In this document: positions 27,319 through 37,480 of the stretch, in pieces
Position numbering within the stretch: the stretch's first letter is position 1
Layout: each line of letters opens with the position of its first letter
Assembly (NCBI RefSeq): GCF_943193025.1
Contig: NZ_CALPCQ010000014.1
Span: 1-52,448 of the forward strand
Length of the DNA stretch: 52,448 nt
Source: Lactobacillus agrestimuris
Lineage (GTDB): Bacteria > Bacillota > Bacilli > Lactobacillales > Lactobacillaceae
Reading direction: 5' to 3'
Translations under genes and position numbers: made by a program
Notes under the pieces: generated by a model
What the model was told of the DNA's origin: nothing
Databases searched by the model: none
What the model saw: the letters and a program-made list of their open reading frames with translations, nothing else

Positions 27319-28425
27319 ATGAGAGTAATTTTTACTGGTGGCGGAACTGGTGGCCACATTTACCCAATTATGGCGATTATTGAACGTCTTAAAGAACTTG
27401 GAATAAGTACAGATGATGAGATTTTATTTGTAGGTACTGAAAAAGGTTTGGAATCAAAGATTGTACCTGCGGCTCATGTGAATTTTAAGACAATTAGAAT
27501 TCAAGGTTTTAATAGAAAGCATGTTTTAAAAAATTTTGAAACAATCGAATTATTCTTTAAAGCTACCAAAAAAGCAAAGCAGATTATTGAAGAATTTAAA
27601 CCAGATTTAGTATTTGGTACAGGTGGCTATGTCAGCGGTGCAATGGTTTATGAAGCATCTAAGATGAATATTCCTACAATGATTCATGAGTCAAATTCAG
27701 TTGTCGGCCTGGCCAATAAGTTCTTGGGTCATTATGTTGATAAAATAGGTTATACTTTTGATGATGCTGCCAAGCAATTTTCTGAAAAGAAAAAATTAGT
27801 TAAAACTGGTAATCCGAGATCACAACAGGTTCTTGCATTGAATAATGAAAGAATTGACTTGAAAAAGGAATTCGATTTTAACCCAGAAATTCCGACTGTC
27901 TTAGTATTTGGTGGTTCACGTGGAGCCTTGGCGATTAACAGAATTATGCTTAAATCAATTGTTGAATTAAAGAAGAAACCATATCAAATTATTTGGGCTA
28001 CTGGAAATTATTACTATGATGCAATTGAAAAGAAATTACAGGGCGTTGATTTAGGTAAGAATATTAAAGTATTGCCATATATCAAAAATATGCCTGCATT
28101 ACTTCCAGAAATGACTTGTGTAGTCTCAAGATCTGGTGCAACCAGTATTGCTGAAATTACAGCTTTAGGTGTACCTGCGATTTTAATTCCAAGTCCAAAT
28201 GTTACTCATAATCACCAAATGAAGAATGCAATGGATTTGGAAAAAGCAGGTGCAGCCTTGGTTCTTCCAGAGGATGATTTAAATCCAAATAATTTTGTTG
28301 CATCAATTGATCACATTTTGCTTGATCAAAAGTATGCCGATGAGATGAAGAAGGCATCTAAGGCCTTAGGTGTACCTGATTCTACAGATCAGATTATTAA
28401 AGTAATGGAAGAAATAAGCAAGTAA
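27319..28425 (+). CDS. murG: UDP-GlcNAc:lipid I N-acetylglucosaminyltransferase MurG
   Basis: The 368-aa peripheral membrane glycosyltransferase (GT-B fold) makes lipid II. N-terminal GGGTGGHIYP binds the acceptor phosphate, GTGGYVSG and HESNSVVGLANK follow, and the donor site motifs FGGSRGA, RSGATSIAE and NVTHNHQ are all present. Standard length. With mraY and murD upstream it completes the membrane-linked precursor steps; murC, murE, murF, murB and ftsW are not in this window. ATG is one base after the murD stop. Confidence 0.98.
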   Translation: MRVIFTGGGTGGHIYPIMAIIERLKELGISTDDEILFVGTEKGLESKIVPAAHVNFKTIRIQGFNRKHVLKNFETIELFFKATKKAKQIIEEFKPDLVFGTGGYVSGAMVYEASKMNIPTMIHESNSVVGLANKFLGHYVDKIGYTFDDAAKQFSEKKKLVKTGNPRSQQVLALNNERIDLKKEFDFNPEIPTVLVFGGSRGALAINRIMLKSIVELKKKPYQIIWATGNYYYDAIEKKLQGVDLGKNIKVLPYIKNMPALLPEMTCVVSRSGATSIAEITALGVPAILIPSPNVTHNHQMKNAMDLEKAGAALVLPEDDLNPNNFVASIDHILLDQKYADEMKKASKALGVPDSTDQIIKVMEEISK

Positions 28426-28440
28426 AGGCAGGTGAGGTAG

Positions 28441-29301
28441 TTGCCCAAGAAAGATATAACGAAAATTGATCCGAGAAAAGAACTTTCTCCATACTTGAAT
28501 CATCAAACAAGTAAGAAAAAAAACAAGAATCGTAAAAAAGTAACGAAGGTTTCTGCCTCGCTTTCCGGTCTCCAATCAGAACGAAGAAAATCTTTGTTTA
28601 AAGGATTGGGACTAATATTGGGAATATCAGTTATAGCGATAATTATCTTCGGCTATTATGTTTCACCTTTAGCTAATATTAATAGTGTAGAGGTAAAGGG
28701 TGCCCCAGATTTACCAACAAAAGAAGTAGTTGCTAATTCAGGGATTAAATCTGATGAAAAAATCTTTGATTATTTGTTCAATTCAAAAAAAGTTGATGAA
28801 AAATTATCAAAGAAATATCCTGAAGTTGATGGTGTAAAGATAAGTGTTAAACATCTTAATAATTTAGTTTTACAAATTAATGAGTATCCAACAATCGGAT
28901 ATATTAAAGATGGGAGCAAATATCGAAAAATTTTATCAAATGATGATATTGGAAGTCAGTCCCTGAATTGGAAAAACATTAATCAAGAGAAACCAATTTT
29001 TGTTGGTTATACTAAAAAAATGTCCTTGAAGAATGACTTGAAATTGTTTAACAGTTTCCCAGAAGATTTCCGTCAAGAAGTAAAATTATTGACTGGAAAA
29101 GGAGCTCGCACAAATCAAATAATTTTAGTCATGAAAGATGGCAATGTGGTCATTGGTAATACAGCAACTTTAAAGAATAAAATTCTTTACTATAATTCAA
29201 TTAAAGCAAAAGCTGGTAAAAATAGCTTAATAGATTTGGAAGTTGGGGCATTTAGTAGACCACTTACCAAAGGTGAAATGAAAGCATATGGAATAAACTA
29301 G
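28441..29301 (+). CDS. divIB: Cell division protein DivIB (FtsQ)
   Basis: The 286-aa bitopic protein has a strongly basic cytoplasmic start (residues 1-52, rich in K and R), one membrane helix (about 57-76), then the extracellular POTRA domain (INSVEVKGAPDLPTKEVVANS) and the beta domain. DivIB joins FtsL and DivIC in the divisome. The start is TTG 28441, with AGGTGAGGTAG at a short distance; no ATG fits upstream. It follows murG by 15 nt, and ftsA comes next after 62 nt with its own -10. Confidence 0.95.
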   Translation: MPKKDITKIDPRKELSPYLNHQTSKKKNKNRKKVTKVSASLSGLQSERRKSLFKGLGLILGISVIAIIIFGYYVSPLANINSVEVKGAPDLPTKEVVANSGIKSDEKIFDYLFNSKKVDEKLSKKYPEVDGVKISVKHLNNLVLQINEYPTIGYIKDGSKYRKILSNDDIGSQSLNWKNINQEKPIFVGYTKKMSLKNDLKLFNSFPEDFRQEVKLLTGKGARTNQIILVMKDGNVVIGNTATLKNKILYYNSIKAKAGKNSLIDLEVGAFSRPLTKGEMKAYGIN

Positions 29302-29321
29302 CTGTTTTATATGAATTTTTA

Positions 29322-29330
29322 TGTTAAAAT
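29322..29330 (+). promoter_or_regulatory. Extended -10 before ftsA
   Basis: TGTTAAAAT in the 62-nt divIB-ftsA gap, 33 nt before the ftsA start. An internal promoter would raise ftsA-ftsZ expression above the upstream genes. No good -35. Confidence 0.45.
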
Positions 29331-29363
29331 TTCTTGAAGGTAGTTATTAATGGAGGCTTAAAT

Positions 29364-30734
29364 TTGGATAATTCAAAACTGTTAGTAGGTCTTGATATAG
29401 GAACTACTAGTGTAAAAGCAGTTGTTGCAGATTCAGGAAAAGTGATTGGCGCTGTTTCAACTCCCAACGAAGGAATGAGACATGGTCAAATTGTTGATAT
29501 TGATCAAACGGCTGCTGCAATTAGTACAGCATTAAAAGAAGTAGCAGAAAAAACCAATTCTAATATTTATCGTGTAGTGACAGGTATACCAGTAGGTATG
29601 CTCCAACTTGAAAGTGCAACAGGATTAATCAGTGTTGCTGATAATGGACAAGAAGTTGGTAATGATGATGTTAAGCGGGTTTCTCAAGCAGCAATTAGAT
29701 CGGCTGTTAAAGATGGTAGAGATCCAATTACATTTTTGCCAAGTAGATTTTTGATTGATGGCAAAACTGATGTCGATGATCCAAGGAAGATGATCGCTCA
29801 TTCTTTAGCAGTAAGAGGTATTCTACTTACTGCTCCAACTGGTGCACTTCACAATATTAGAAAAGCAATTGAACGAGCAGGCTACAAGAATAATTTTTTT
29901 GTTCCAACTCCACTTGCAATTGCTAGTGTCGCGCTTGATGAAGGTGAAAGAACATTTGGTTCTATTATCTTGGATTTAGGTGGTGGAACTACTACAGCCA
30001 CAGTTATTCAAGATAATCAAATTAAATATGCTAATATTGATCCTGAAGGTGGAAAAGACATTAGTAATGATATATCTGTGGTTTTAAGCATTTCAAAGAA
30101 GGATGCAAATCAATTAAAACTTGATTATGGATATGCTGATCCAAATCTAGCCTCAAAAAATGATAAATTTGCAGTTAACAGCGTTGGCTCAAATGGTCAA
30201 CAAATGATCGATGAAGTTTATTTGAGTGAAATTATTAACGCACGTTTGATGCAGATTTTAAATAGAGTTGGTAAAGGCTTAGCAAAAACTAATGCACTTA
30301 AGTTACCAGGTGGTATCGTAATCACGGGTGGTAGTAGCTTACTTCAGGGAATTGATCATTTAGTTGCTAATACCTTAGGAATTAAAGCGAGAATTTATCA
30401 ACCAGATCAAATGGGAATGCGGAATCCGGTTTATGCAGCAGCATATGGAATCGTAAATTATTCTTATAGAATGTCAGAAATCGATTTCATCGTTACTGGA
30501 GCGATTTATGGTGGTACAGATACTGTACCATCTGAAAAACAAGGTTCAACTCAAGCTACGAATAACGGAAATATCAAAAATTTGAAAAGAAATCCGGCTT
30601 CTAGTGAAAGTGAACAGAAAGAAGCATATAATAATAGTAAAACTTCAGAGAGAGAAGATTCTCCTGAAAAAGAAAATAATCCAAAAAATAGAGCAGGAAG
30701 CATAAAAGACTTCTTTAAAAAATTCTTTGACTAA
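29364..30734 (+). CDS. ftsA: Cell division protein FtsA
   Basis: The 456-aa actin-fold protein anchors FtsZ to the membrane. Motifs: phosphate 1 VGLDIGTTSVKAVV, phosphate 2 ILDLGGGTTTA, adenosine GGIVITGGSSLLQG. The C-terminal tail is long and polar and ends in the amphipathic membrane helix AGSIKDFFKKFFD. The start is TTG 29364 (MDNSKLLVGLDIG) with TGGAGGCTT correctly spaced; the ATG at 29334 would overlap the -10 region. ftsZ follows after 14 nt. Confidence 0.96.
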   Translation: MDNSKLLVGLDIGTTSVKAVVADSGKVIGAVSTPNEGMRHGQIVDIDQTAAAISTALKEVAEKTNSNIYRVVTGIPVGMLQLESATGLISVADNGQEVGNDDVKRVSQAAIRSAVKDGRDPITFLPSRFLIDGKTDVDDPRKMIAHSLAVRGILLTAPTGALHNIRKAIERAGYKNNFFVPTPLAIASVALDEGERTFGSIILDLGGGTTTATVIQDNQIKYANIDPEGGKDISNDISVVLSISKKDANQLKLDYGYADPNLASKNDKFAVNSVGSNGQQMIDEVYLSEIINARLMQILNRVGKGLAKTNALKLPGGIVITGGSSLLQGIDHLVANTLGIKARIYQPDQMGMRNPVYAAAYGIVNYSYRMSEIDFIVTGAIYGGTDTVPSEKQGSTQATNNGNIKNLKRNPASSESEQKEAYNNSKTSEREDSPEKENNPKNRAGSIKDFFKKFFD

Positions 30735-30748
30735 AGGTGGGTAATTAG

Positions 30749-32107
30749 ATGGATTTTACATTCGATTCAGACGACAATAAAAATGCTGTCATTAAGGTAA
30801 TCGGTGTCGGTGGAGCCGGCGGTAACGCAGTAAATCGAATGATCGATGATGGTGTTCAAGGTGTTTCATTTATTGCTGCTAACACTGATGTACAAGCTTT
30901 GAACAGTAATAAAGCAGAAGAAAAGATTCAACTTGGACCTAAATTAACTAGAGGTTTGGGTGCTGGTTCACATCCAGAAGTTGGTCAAAAGGCTGCAGAA
31001 GAAAGTGAACAAACAATTGAAGATGCACTAAAAGGTGCAGATATGATTTTTATCACCGCTGGTATGGGTGGTGGTACAGGAACTGGTGCGGCTCCTGTAG
31101 TGGCTAAAATTGCTCGTGAGACTGGTGCTTTAACTGTTGGTGTTGTTACAAGACCCTTTAGTTTTGAAGGACCTAAGCGTTCAAGAAATGCGGCTGAAGG
31201 AATAACTCAATTAAAGCAATATGTTGATACCCTAGTTATTATTGCAAATAATCGTTTGCTTGAGATGGTTGATAAGAAGACTCCAATGATGGATGCCTTT
31301 AAGGAAGCTGATAATGTCTTGAAGCAAGGTGTTCAAGGTATTTCAGACTTGATAACTTCAACTGACTACGTTAACTTGGACTTTGCTGATGTTAAGACAG
31401 TTATGGAAAACCAAGGTGCAGCCTTAATGGGTATTGGTCGTGCTAGTGGTGAAAATAGAACTGTTGAAGCTACTAAATTAGCTATTTCTTCACCTTTACT
31501 TGAAGTATCAATTGATGGTGCTAAGCAAGTACTTTTGAACATTACTGGTGGTCCTGATTTAACTTTATTTGAAGCTCAAGATGCTTCAGAAATTGTATCT
31601 AAGGCCGCAGGGGATGATGTAAACATTATCTTTGGTACTTCAATTAATCCAAATCTTGGTGATGAAGTTGTTGTTACAGTTATTGCAACTGGTATTGACT
31701 CGGCTATTGAAGAAGCGGCTTCAAAGCAACTTCCTGGTAGAAGTCATCAAATTAAGGCTCAGACCAAGAAAGAAGAAAATAGTGAAACTACTGAAGAAGC
31801 AAGACCAAAGAGCCAGATTGGTCAAACTGTTCAGCCAAATGAAGATATGGATGCAAGCACTCTTGAAACAGCTCCTGTTAATCCAGCACCAAAGCATGAC
31901 ACAATGGTAGATCCAACTAGTGTTTGGGGCTTGAATGATAGTGAACAAAGTTCAAGAAGAAATCAAACTGAACCAGATGAGAATCACAATAATAATTTTG
32001 ATTCATTTGCTAATGATGATCAAAATAGTATTTCTCAAATTGAAACCAGTGTACAAGATGATGACAGCAACGATATTCCATTCTTTAAGCACCGTAATGA
32101 GAACTAG
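30749..32107 (+). CDS. ftsZ: Cell division protein FtsZ
   Basis: The 452-aa tubulin homologue forms the Z ring. GTP-binding signature GGGTGTG is at residues 107-113, with N-terminal [14 protein letters not shown] and the NxDxxD-type T7 loop [12 protein letters not shown]. After the globular part (about 320 aa) comes a long acidic Q/N-rich linker of about 110 residues, then the C-terminal peptide [11 protein letters not shown], which binds FtsA, SepF and EzrA, all encoded in this window. AAGGTGGGT is the ribosome site. sepF follows after 15 nt; ylmD and ylmE, which stand between ftsZ and sepF in Bacillus, are absent. Confidence 0.98.
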   Translation: MDFTFDSDDNKNAVIKVIGVGGAGGNAVNRMIDDGVQGVSFIAANTDVQALNSNKAEEKIQLGPKLTRGLGAGSHPEVGQKAAEESEQTIEDALKGADMIFITAGMGGGTGTGAAPVVAKIARETGALTVGVVTRPFSFEGPKRSRNAAEGITQLKQYVDTLVIIANNRLLEMVDKKTPMMDAFKEADNVLKQGVQGISDLITSTDYVNLDFADVKTVMENQGAALMGIGRASGENRTVEATKLAISSPLLEVSIDGAKQVLLNITGGPDLTLFEAQDASEIVSKAAGDDVNIIFGTSINPNLGDEVVVTVIATGIDSAIEEAASKQLPGRSHQIKAQTKKEENSETTEEARPKSQIGQTVQPNEDMDASTLETAPVNPAPKHDTMVDPTSVWGLNDSEQSSRRNQTEPDENHNNNFDSFANDDQNSISQIETSVQDDDSNDIPFFKHRNEN

Positions 32108-32122
32108 TAGGAGGAATAAATC

Positions 32123-32563
32123 ATGGCTTTTGACAAATTAGGTAAATTCTTCGGAATTTCTGATGAAGAAGATATGACAGACGAAGAAAGTTATTCTGAT
32201 GCTCAACAAGATCTCGAAAATGATCAAATTCCTATGAATAATCTAAATCGTGACAATGTTGTTTCAATCAAATCAGGTATGTCATCTACTAAGAGCCAAA
32301 TTGTCCTATACGAACCAAGAGTATATTCTGATGCTAAAGATGTTGCCCAAAATTTATTGCAAAATAAGGCTGTTGTGATTAACTTTGGTAGAATGGAAGA
32401 TAGTTCTGCAAGAAGAATTGTTGACTTTATTACTGGTACAGTTTATGCATTAAATGGAGAAATTCAACGCATTGGTGATAAGATCTTTTTAGCAACTCCA
32501 CCTAAGTTTGTAACAGATGGCAAAATTAGTGAATTACTTGATAAGAAAGATAATTTAGGGTAA
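32123..32563 (+). CDS. sepF: Cell division protein SepF
   Basis: The 146-aa protein has an N-terminal amphipathic start (MAFDKLGKFFGISDEE) that inserts in the membrane, an acidic linker and the C-terminal SepF core (about residues 55-140) with NFGRMEDSSARRIVDFITGT and GEIQRIGDKIFLATP. SepF polymerises into arcs and bundles FtsZ at the septum. AGGAGGAAT precedes the ATG. Its stop overlaps the next ATG by one base (TAATG). Confidence 0.96.
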   Translation: MAFDKLGKFFGISDEEDMTDEESYSDAQQDLENDQIPMNNLNRDNVVSIKSGMSSTKSQIVLYEPRVYSDAKDVAQNLLQNKAVVINFGRMEDSSARRIVDFITGTVYALNGEIQRIGDKIFLATPPKFVTDGKISELLDKKDNLG

Positions 32564-32859
32564 TGGTAGTTTATAGTATTATTTCTATAATTGATTGGTT
32601 GATATGGCTATATTGTTTACTTATTGTGATAAGTGCAATTTTAAGTTGGGTACCAATGCTTTATAATTCAGCAATTGGACAATTCTTAAATAAGATCGTC
32701 GATCCTTACCTAAGTTTATTTAGACGAGGCCCATTACAAACACTTGCAAATAATACAGGCATTGATATTTCACCAATTATTGCAATCTTTGTTCTATATT
32801 TTATTCAAGATTATGTTTTGAGATGGGTAGCTAATATTTTATTTAAATTGGTTGGATAA
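32563..32859 (+). CDS. ylmG: YggT family membrane protein YlmG
   Basis: The 98-aa protein has two membrane regions (about residues 5-30 and 67-93) and the YggT signature ISAILSWVPM with the P-Y-L-S-L-F-R-R run (about 47-54). It lies between sepF and ylmH in almost all Firmicutes. Function is not firmly known; roles in division, chromosome distribution and membrane protein quality have been proposed. It overlaps both neighbours by one base (TAATG), so translation is coupled to sepF. Confidence 0.93.
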   Translation: MVVYSIISIIDWLIWLYCLLIVISAILSWVPMLYNSAIGQFLNKIVDPYLSLFRRGPLQTLANNTGIDISPIIAIFVLYFIQDYVLRWVANILFKLVG

Positions 32860-33656
32860 TGGAAAAAAGACAAGCTAGTAGCTTTTATCCTCACTTCAAT
32901 CAAGATGAAAGACCAACTATTGATCATATAGTTGGTCTTTTTAATAACTTGATTTTTAAGCAACAAACTATTTTGACCGACTTTTTAAATCCTGGGGAAA
33001 GGGAAATTCTTAAAAAGATAGTTGGAAATGATGCGTTTGTTCAAGAGTTTGGTGGATATGAAGATGCGGAGAAAAAGCGCGTATTAATGAGTATAGAATG
33101 GATTAATGTTAATCCATTTGATTTTAAAATAATTCCTTTAGAAATAGACTATCCCACAAAATTCGCTAAGTTAACCCATAGTTCAATCTTAGGCACTTTA
33201 GCAAATTCAGGAGTGGAGTTGGATACTTTTGGAGATATTATCACTGATGGCAATGGAAAATGGCAATTCTTTATAAAAGAGGAATTATTAGAATTCTTTA
33301 AAAATGAAATCAATAGAATTGGAAGAACTCAAGTTAAATTGAAAGAAATAACTTTCAAAGATGTAGTTCAACCAGAAGATAATTCGATTGAACGAACAGA
33401 AATTGTTTCTTCATTAAGAGTCGATGCACTTTTGGCCAGTGTAAGCAAAAAGAGTAGAGGCGAAATTCAAAAAGTTATTGGTGAAAAAGAAGTTAAATTA
33501 AATTGGCATGATATTCAAAATTCTAATATAATGATTAAAGAAGCCGATATATTAAGTTTGCGTCACTTCGGTAGAATAAGAATTGAAGGGATAACCGCAA
33601 CTAGAAAAGGTAAATATAGGGTGGTGTTTAGAATTTGGCAAAACATGAAAAGATAG
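32859..33656 (+). CDS. ylmH: S4-domain RNA-binding protein YlmH
   Basis: The 265-aa protein has an N-terminal alpha/beta part and a C-terminal S4 RNA-binding domain (about residues 183-245: SLRVDALLASVSKKSRGEIQ, with EKEVKLNW). In Bacillus YlmH has been connected to rescue of stalled ribosomes as well as to division by location. The ATG overlaps ylmG by one base. Codons 17-28 carry a perfect 13-bp inverted repeat with a T5 tail (32908-32942), the shape of an intrinsic terminator. The end overlaps divIVA by 22 nt. Confidence 0.92.
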   Translation: MEKRQASSFYPHFNQDERPTIDHIVGLFNNLIFKQQTILTDFLNPGEREILKKIVGNDAFVQEFGGYEDAEKKRVLMSIEWINVNPFDFKIIPLEIDYPTKFAKLTHSSILGTLANSGVELDTFGDIITDGNGKWQFFIKEELLEFFKNEINRIGRTQVKLKEITFKDVVQPEDNSIERTEIVSSLRVDALLASVSKKSRGEIQKVIGEKEVKLNWHDIQNSNIMIKEADILSLRHFGRIRIEGITATRKGKYRVVFRIWQNMKR

Positions 33657-34480
33657 ATCAACTTACACCGATGGATATTCATAATAAGGAATTTAAACAT
33701 CGTGGACGTAATGGTTATGATCGTTATGAAGTAGATAGTTTTTTGGATCAAATAGTAGATGATTATGGTGATTCTTTAGATGAAGTTGTTGATTTAAAAA
33801 ATCAAATGGCTTCATTGAATGATAAGGTTACTGAACTTCAAGCGAAAGTTAATAAGTATGAGCAAAAAGAAAGTGAAGTAAATCAAGCTTTAGTTTCTGC
33901 TCAACAAACAGCAAATAAAATTATTGCAGATGCAAAGGCTGAAGCAGAAAAGTCTGTTAAAGATGCCAAAGATCAATCGATGACTGATACTAATTATCAA
34001 AGACAGCAACAAGATGTTCTTAAGTATGATTATGATCGCTTAAAGAAGGAAATTGGTGAATTTAGAACCAACATGCAAGCTATGTTGCAAAAAGAAATTG
34101 ATAATTTAAGTGATGATCAATGGCAACACGCACTAGACAAATATTTTAAGACACCAAGATTCTATCCTGAAGATGGCTCAGAACCGGTTCCTACTGCTGA
34201 AACTCAGGAAGAAGAATTTGCACGTGAAGCACGTTTAGCCGACGAATTCACAGATGATCTTGACGAAAATGATTATGAATTAGTTGACGATGATGTTGAC
34301 ATTGATGACGATGATGAAGTAGACTCTAGTGAAGAGGTTGTTGAAGCAGATGATGATTCTGAACCACAACCTATGACGGGTGATAGTTCAAATCATGAAA
34401 CAATCAATACTGAAGCACCTGCCAGAAAAGATACTGGAGTAAACATTGTATTTCCAGATGATTATAAAGATCATAATTAG
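33635..34480 (+). CDS. divIVA: Cell division initiation protein DivIVA
   Basis: The 281-aa protein begins with the DivIVA lipid-binding module (LTPMDIHNKEFKHRGRNGYD and EVDSFLDQIVDDY, about residues 10-45), then coiled coils to about residue 165 and a very acidic D/E-rich tail (about 195-250). DivIVA senses negative curvature at poles and septa. The start is TTG 33635, with GGGTGG about 9 nt upstream inside ylmH; a downstream ATG (M13) would cut the family start. The acidic tail is longer than in Bacillus (164 aa total there). It closes the dcw cluster. Confidence 0.94.
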   Translation: MAKHEKIDQLTPMDIHNKEFKHRGRNGYDRYEVDSFLDQIVDDYGDSLDEVVDLKNQMASLNDKVTELQAKVNKYEQKESEVNQALVSAQQTANKIIADAKAEAEKSVKDAKDQSMTDTNYQRQQQDVLKYDYDRLKKEIGEFRTNMQAMLQKEIDNLSDDQWQHALDKYFKTPRFYPEDGSEPVPTAETQEEEFAREARLADEFTDDLDENDYELVDDDVDIDDDDEVDSSEEVVEADDDSEPQPMTGDSSNHETINTEAPARKDTGVNIVFPDDYKDHN

Positions 34481-34679
34481 ATCGACAGTAAAACTAAATG
34501 ACAGTTTAGCGAGTTAGTGATGGTGAAAGACTAACATAAGAGTCGGATAGTTGATCGGCTGCCAATGTATCTAAACGTTAATTGCACGATACGCAATGTT
34601 TAAGTGGGGCATTTTATGCTCAATTTAGGTGGTACCACGATTAACCTCGTCCTAATTCGGACGAGGTTTTTCTTTTTTA
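34481..34679 (+). promoter_or_regulatory. T-box riboswitch controlling ileS
   Basis: T-box core AGGTGGTACCACG is at 34627-34639. The terminator is CCTCGTCC (34645-34652) paired with GGACGAGG (34659-34666), then a T-rich run. The stem I base is likely GATCGAC with GTTGATC. The isoleucine specifier triplet was not fixed: ATA just before GTTGATC is in the position where the valS leader has GTA, but AUC would be expected. No clear promoter lies between the divIVA stop and the T-box. Confidence 0.92.
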
Positions 34680-34696
34680 CAGAAAGGAAAAATTGA

Positions 34697-37480
34697 ATGA
34701 GAATCAAAGATACATTGAATTTAGGAAAAACTAAATTCAAGATGCGTGGAAATCTTCCTGTTCGTGAAGCTGAATGGCAAAAGCAATGGGAAGATAATGA
34801 TTTATATGAACAAAGATTAAAGTTGAACGAAGGTAAACCTCGTTTTGATTTACATGATGGCCCTCCATTTGCTAACGGAAATATTCACATGGGTCACGCA
34901 TTAAACAAGATCTCAAAGGATATTATTGTTCGTTACAAGAACATGGATGGCTACTACGCACCATACGTACCCGGTTGGGATACTCACGGTCTTCCAGTTG
35001 AACAACAACTTGCTAAAAAAGGTGTTGACCGTAAGTCAATGGATCGCGCAAAATATCGTGAGCTTTGCCGTCAATTTGCGGAAGAACAAATTCAAAAGCA
35101 AATGACTGACTTTAAGCGCCTTGGTGTAATGGCAGATTGGGATCATCCATATATTACTTTGCAACCTGAATTCGAAGCAGAAGAAATTCGTGTCTTTGGT
35201 GAAATGTTTAAGAAGGGTTACATTTACAAGGGTAAGAAACCTGTTTACTGGTCATGGTCAAGTGAGTCAACTTTAGCAGAAGCAGAAGTTGAATACCACG
35301 ATATCAAATCACCAAGAATCTATGTTGCATTTCCAATTTTAGATGGCAAGGGAATTCTTGATCAAGATACTTCACTTGTAATTTGGACCACTACTCCTTG
35401 GACTATTCCAAGTAACGTTGGTATTACTGTTAACCCTAAATTTGATTACTCACTAGTTGAAGTTGATGGTAAAAAATACGTTATCGGTGCTGACCGCCTT
35501 AAGGCTGTAGCTGAAGACTTAGGTTGGAAAGATTACAAGGTTTTGAAGGACATCAAAGGTACTGAATTTGACAAGATGACTTACAAGCATCCGCTTTACG
35601 ATGTAACTGGTCTTGTAATGAACGATACTTATGTTACTGATGATGATGGTACAGGTCTTGTTCACAACGCTACTGGTTTTGGTGAAGATGATTACAATGT
35701 TGGTCGTCGCTATGGATTACCAGTATTTAGCCCAATGGATGCACAAGGTAAGTTTACTGATGAGGTTCCAGATCCAGACCTTGTTGGTGTATTTTATGAA
35801 GACGCTAATAAGATTGTGACTGACAAGCTTGAAAAGGCCGGTGCACTTCTTAAATTAAGTTTCTTTACTCACTCATATCCACACGATTGGCGTACTAAGA
35901 AGCCTGTAATTTACCGTGCTACTACTCAATGGTTCGCATCAATTGATAAGTTTAGAGATCAAATCCTAGATCAAATTGAGAAGGCCAATTTCATCCCTTC
36001 ATGGGGTAAGACTCGTCTTTACAATATGATTAAAGACCGTGGTGACTGGGTAATTTCTCGTCAACGTGCTTGGGGTGTTCCACTTCCAATTTTCTATGCT
36101 GAAGATGATACTCCAATCGTTACTCCAGAAACCATTGAACATGTTGCCAAGATTTTTGAAAAAGAAGGATCAATTGCTTGGTACAAGCGTTCAGCTAAGG
36201 AATTACTACCAGAAGGCTTTACTTCTGAACATTCACCACATGGTGAATTTAAGAAGGAAACAGATATCTTAGATGTTTGGTTTGACTCAGGTACATCATG
36301 GGCAGGTGTCATGAAGCTTAGAAATGGTCTTGACTTCCCAGCTGATCTTTACCTTGAAGGTAGTGATCAATACCGTGGTTGGTTCAACTCAAGTTTAATT
36401 ACTTCTGTTGCTACTACTGGGTTAGCACCTTATAAACAAGTTCTTTCACAGGGATTTGTTTTGGATGATAAGGGCCATAAGATGAGTAAGTCACTTGGTA
36501 ATACTATTTTGCCAAACGATGTAATCAAAAAGATGGGTGCAGAAATTATTCGTTTGTGGGTTGCTCAAGCAGATACTTCATCAGACGTTGCAGTTTCATA
36601 CGACATCTTGAATCAATCGGCTGAAAGCTACCGTAAGATCAGAAACACTTTCCGTTACATGCTTGCTAATACTAGTGACTATGATCCAAAGGAAAACCGT
36701 GTAGCTTATGATGATCTTCGTAGCGTTGATCAATATATGGAAGTTAAACTTAACGATCTTATCAAGGATTGTTTAGCAGCATACGACAAGTACGACTTCT
36801 CAACTGTGTTTAAGCGTGTATTCAACTTCATTTCAAATGATTTATCATCATTCTACTTGGATTTTGCTAAGGATGTACTTTACATTGAAGCTGAAAACAG
36901 TCATGCACGTCGTTCAATGCAAACTGTAATCTACGATGCAGCAGTTAAGATTGCCAAGATTTTGACTCCAATTTTGCCACACACTATGGAAGAAATTTGG
37001 GGCTTCTTAAAAGAAAACGGCGAATACATTCAATTATCTGAAATGCCTGAAGTTGAAACTTTCATTAACCGTGAAGATTTACTCGAAGATTGGGGTAAGT
37101 TCATGAAGCTTCGTGATGATGTCCTTAAGGCCTTAGAAGAAGCTAGAAATGAAAAGTTAATCGGTAAATCATTTGAAGCAGCTGTAACTGTCTACCCAGA
37201 TGATGAAATGAAAGATGTTCTTAAGAAGCTTAATGCTAACTTTAGAGAAATCTTGATCGTTTCGAACTTAACTATTTCTGATGAAGAAGCACCTGCAGAT
37301 GCTAAAAAATTCGCAACTGCTTCAATTGTAGTTAAGCCAGCTGAAGGTGAAGAATGTCCACGTTGTCGTATGATTAGAACTGATATCGGTGTAGATCCTA
37401 AATTGCCACAACTTTGTGGACGCTGTGCTAAGATAGTGGAAGAAAACTATCCAGAAGCAGTACAAGAGGGTCTTGAATAA
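34697..37480 (+). CDS. ileS: Isoleucyl-tRNA synthetase
   Basis: The 927-aa class I synthetase has HMGH at residues 64-67, the editing domain with [16 protein letters not shown] at about 595-599, an anticodon-binding domain and a C-terminal zinc-binding knot with four cysteines (CPRC about 887-890 and CGRC about 907-910). The zinc knot and length make it the bacterial type 1 IleRS. AGAAAGGAAA precedes the ATG. Placed after divIVA as in Bacillus, but the T-box lets it respond to uncharged tRNA-Ile on its own. The small csp gene overlaps its stop by one base. Confidence 0.98.
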   Translation: MRIKDTLNLGKTKFKMRGNLPVREAEWQKQWEDNDLYEQRLKLNEGKPRFDLHDGPPFANGNIHMGHALNKISKDIIVRYKNMDGYYAPYVPGWDTHGLPVEQQLAKKGVDRKSMDRAKYRELCRQFAEEQIQKQMTDFKRLGVMADWDHPYITLQPEFEAEEIRVFGEMFKKGYIYKGKKPVYWSWSSESTLAEAEVEYHDIKSPRIYVAFPILDGKGILDQDTSLVIWTTTPWTIPSNVGITVNPKFDYSLVEVDGKKYVIGADRLKAVAEDLGWKDYKVLKDIKGTEFDKMTYKHPLYDVTGLVMNDTYVTDDDGTGLVHNATGFGEDDYNVGRRYGLPVFSPMDAQGKFTDEVPDPDLVGVFYEDANKIVTDKLEKAGALLKLSFFTHSYPHDWRTKKPVIYRATTQWFASIDKFRDQILDQIEKANFIPSWGKTRLYNMIKDRGDWVISRQRAWGVPLPIFYAEDDTPIVTPETIEHVAKIFEKEGSIAWYKRSAKELLPEGFTSEHSPHGEFKKETDILDVWFDSGTSWAGVMKLRNGLDFPADLYLEGSDQYRGWFNSSLITSVATTGLAPYKQVLSQGFVLDDKGHKMSKSLGNTILPNDVIKKMGAEIIRLWVAQADTSSDVAVSYDILNQSAESYRKIRNTFRYMLANTSDYDPKENRVAYDDLRSVDQYMEVKLNDLIKDCLAAYDKYDFSTVFKRVFNFISNDLSSFYLDFAKDVLYIEAENSHARRSMQTVIYDAAVKIAKILTPILPHTMEEIWGFLKENGEYIQLSEMPEVETFINREDLLEDWGKFMKLRDDVLKALEEARNEKLIGKSFEAAVTVYPDDEMKDVLKKLNANFREILIVSNLTISDEEAPADAKKFATASIVVKPAEGEECPRCRMIRTDIGVDPKLPQLCGRCAKIVEENYPEAVQEGLE

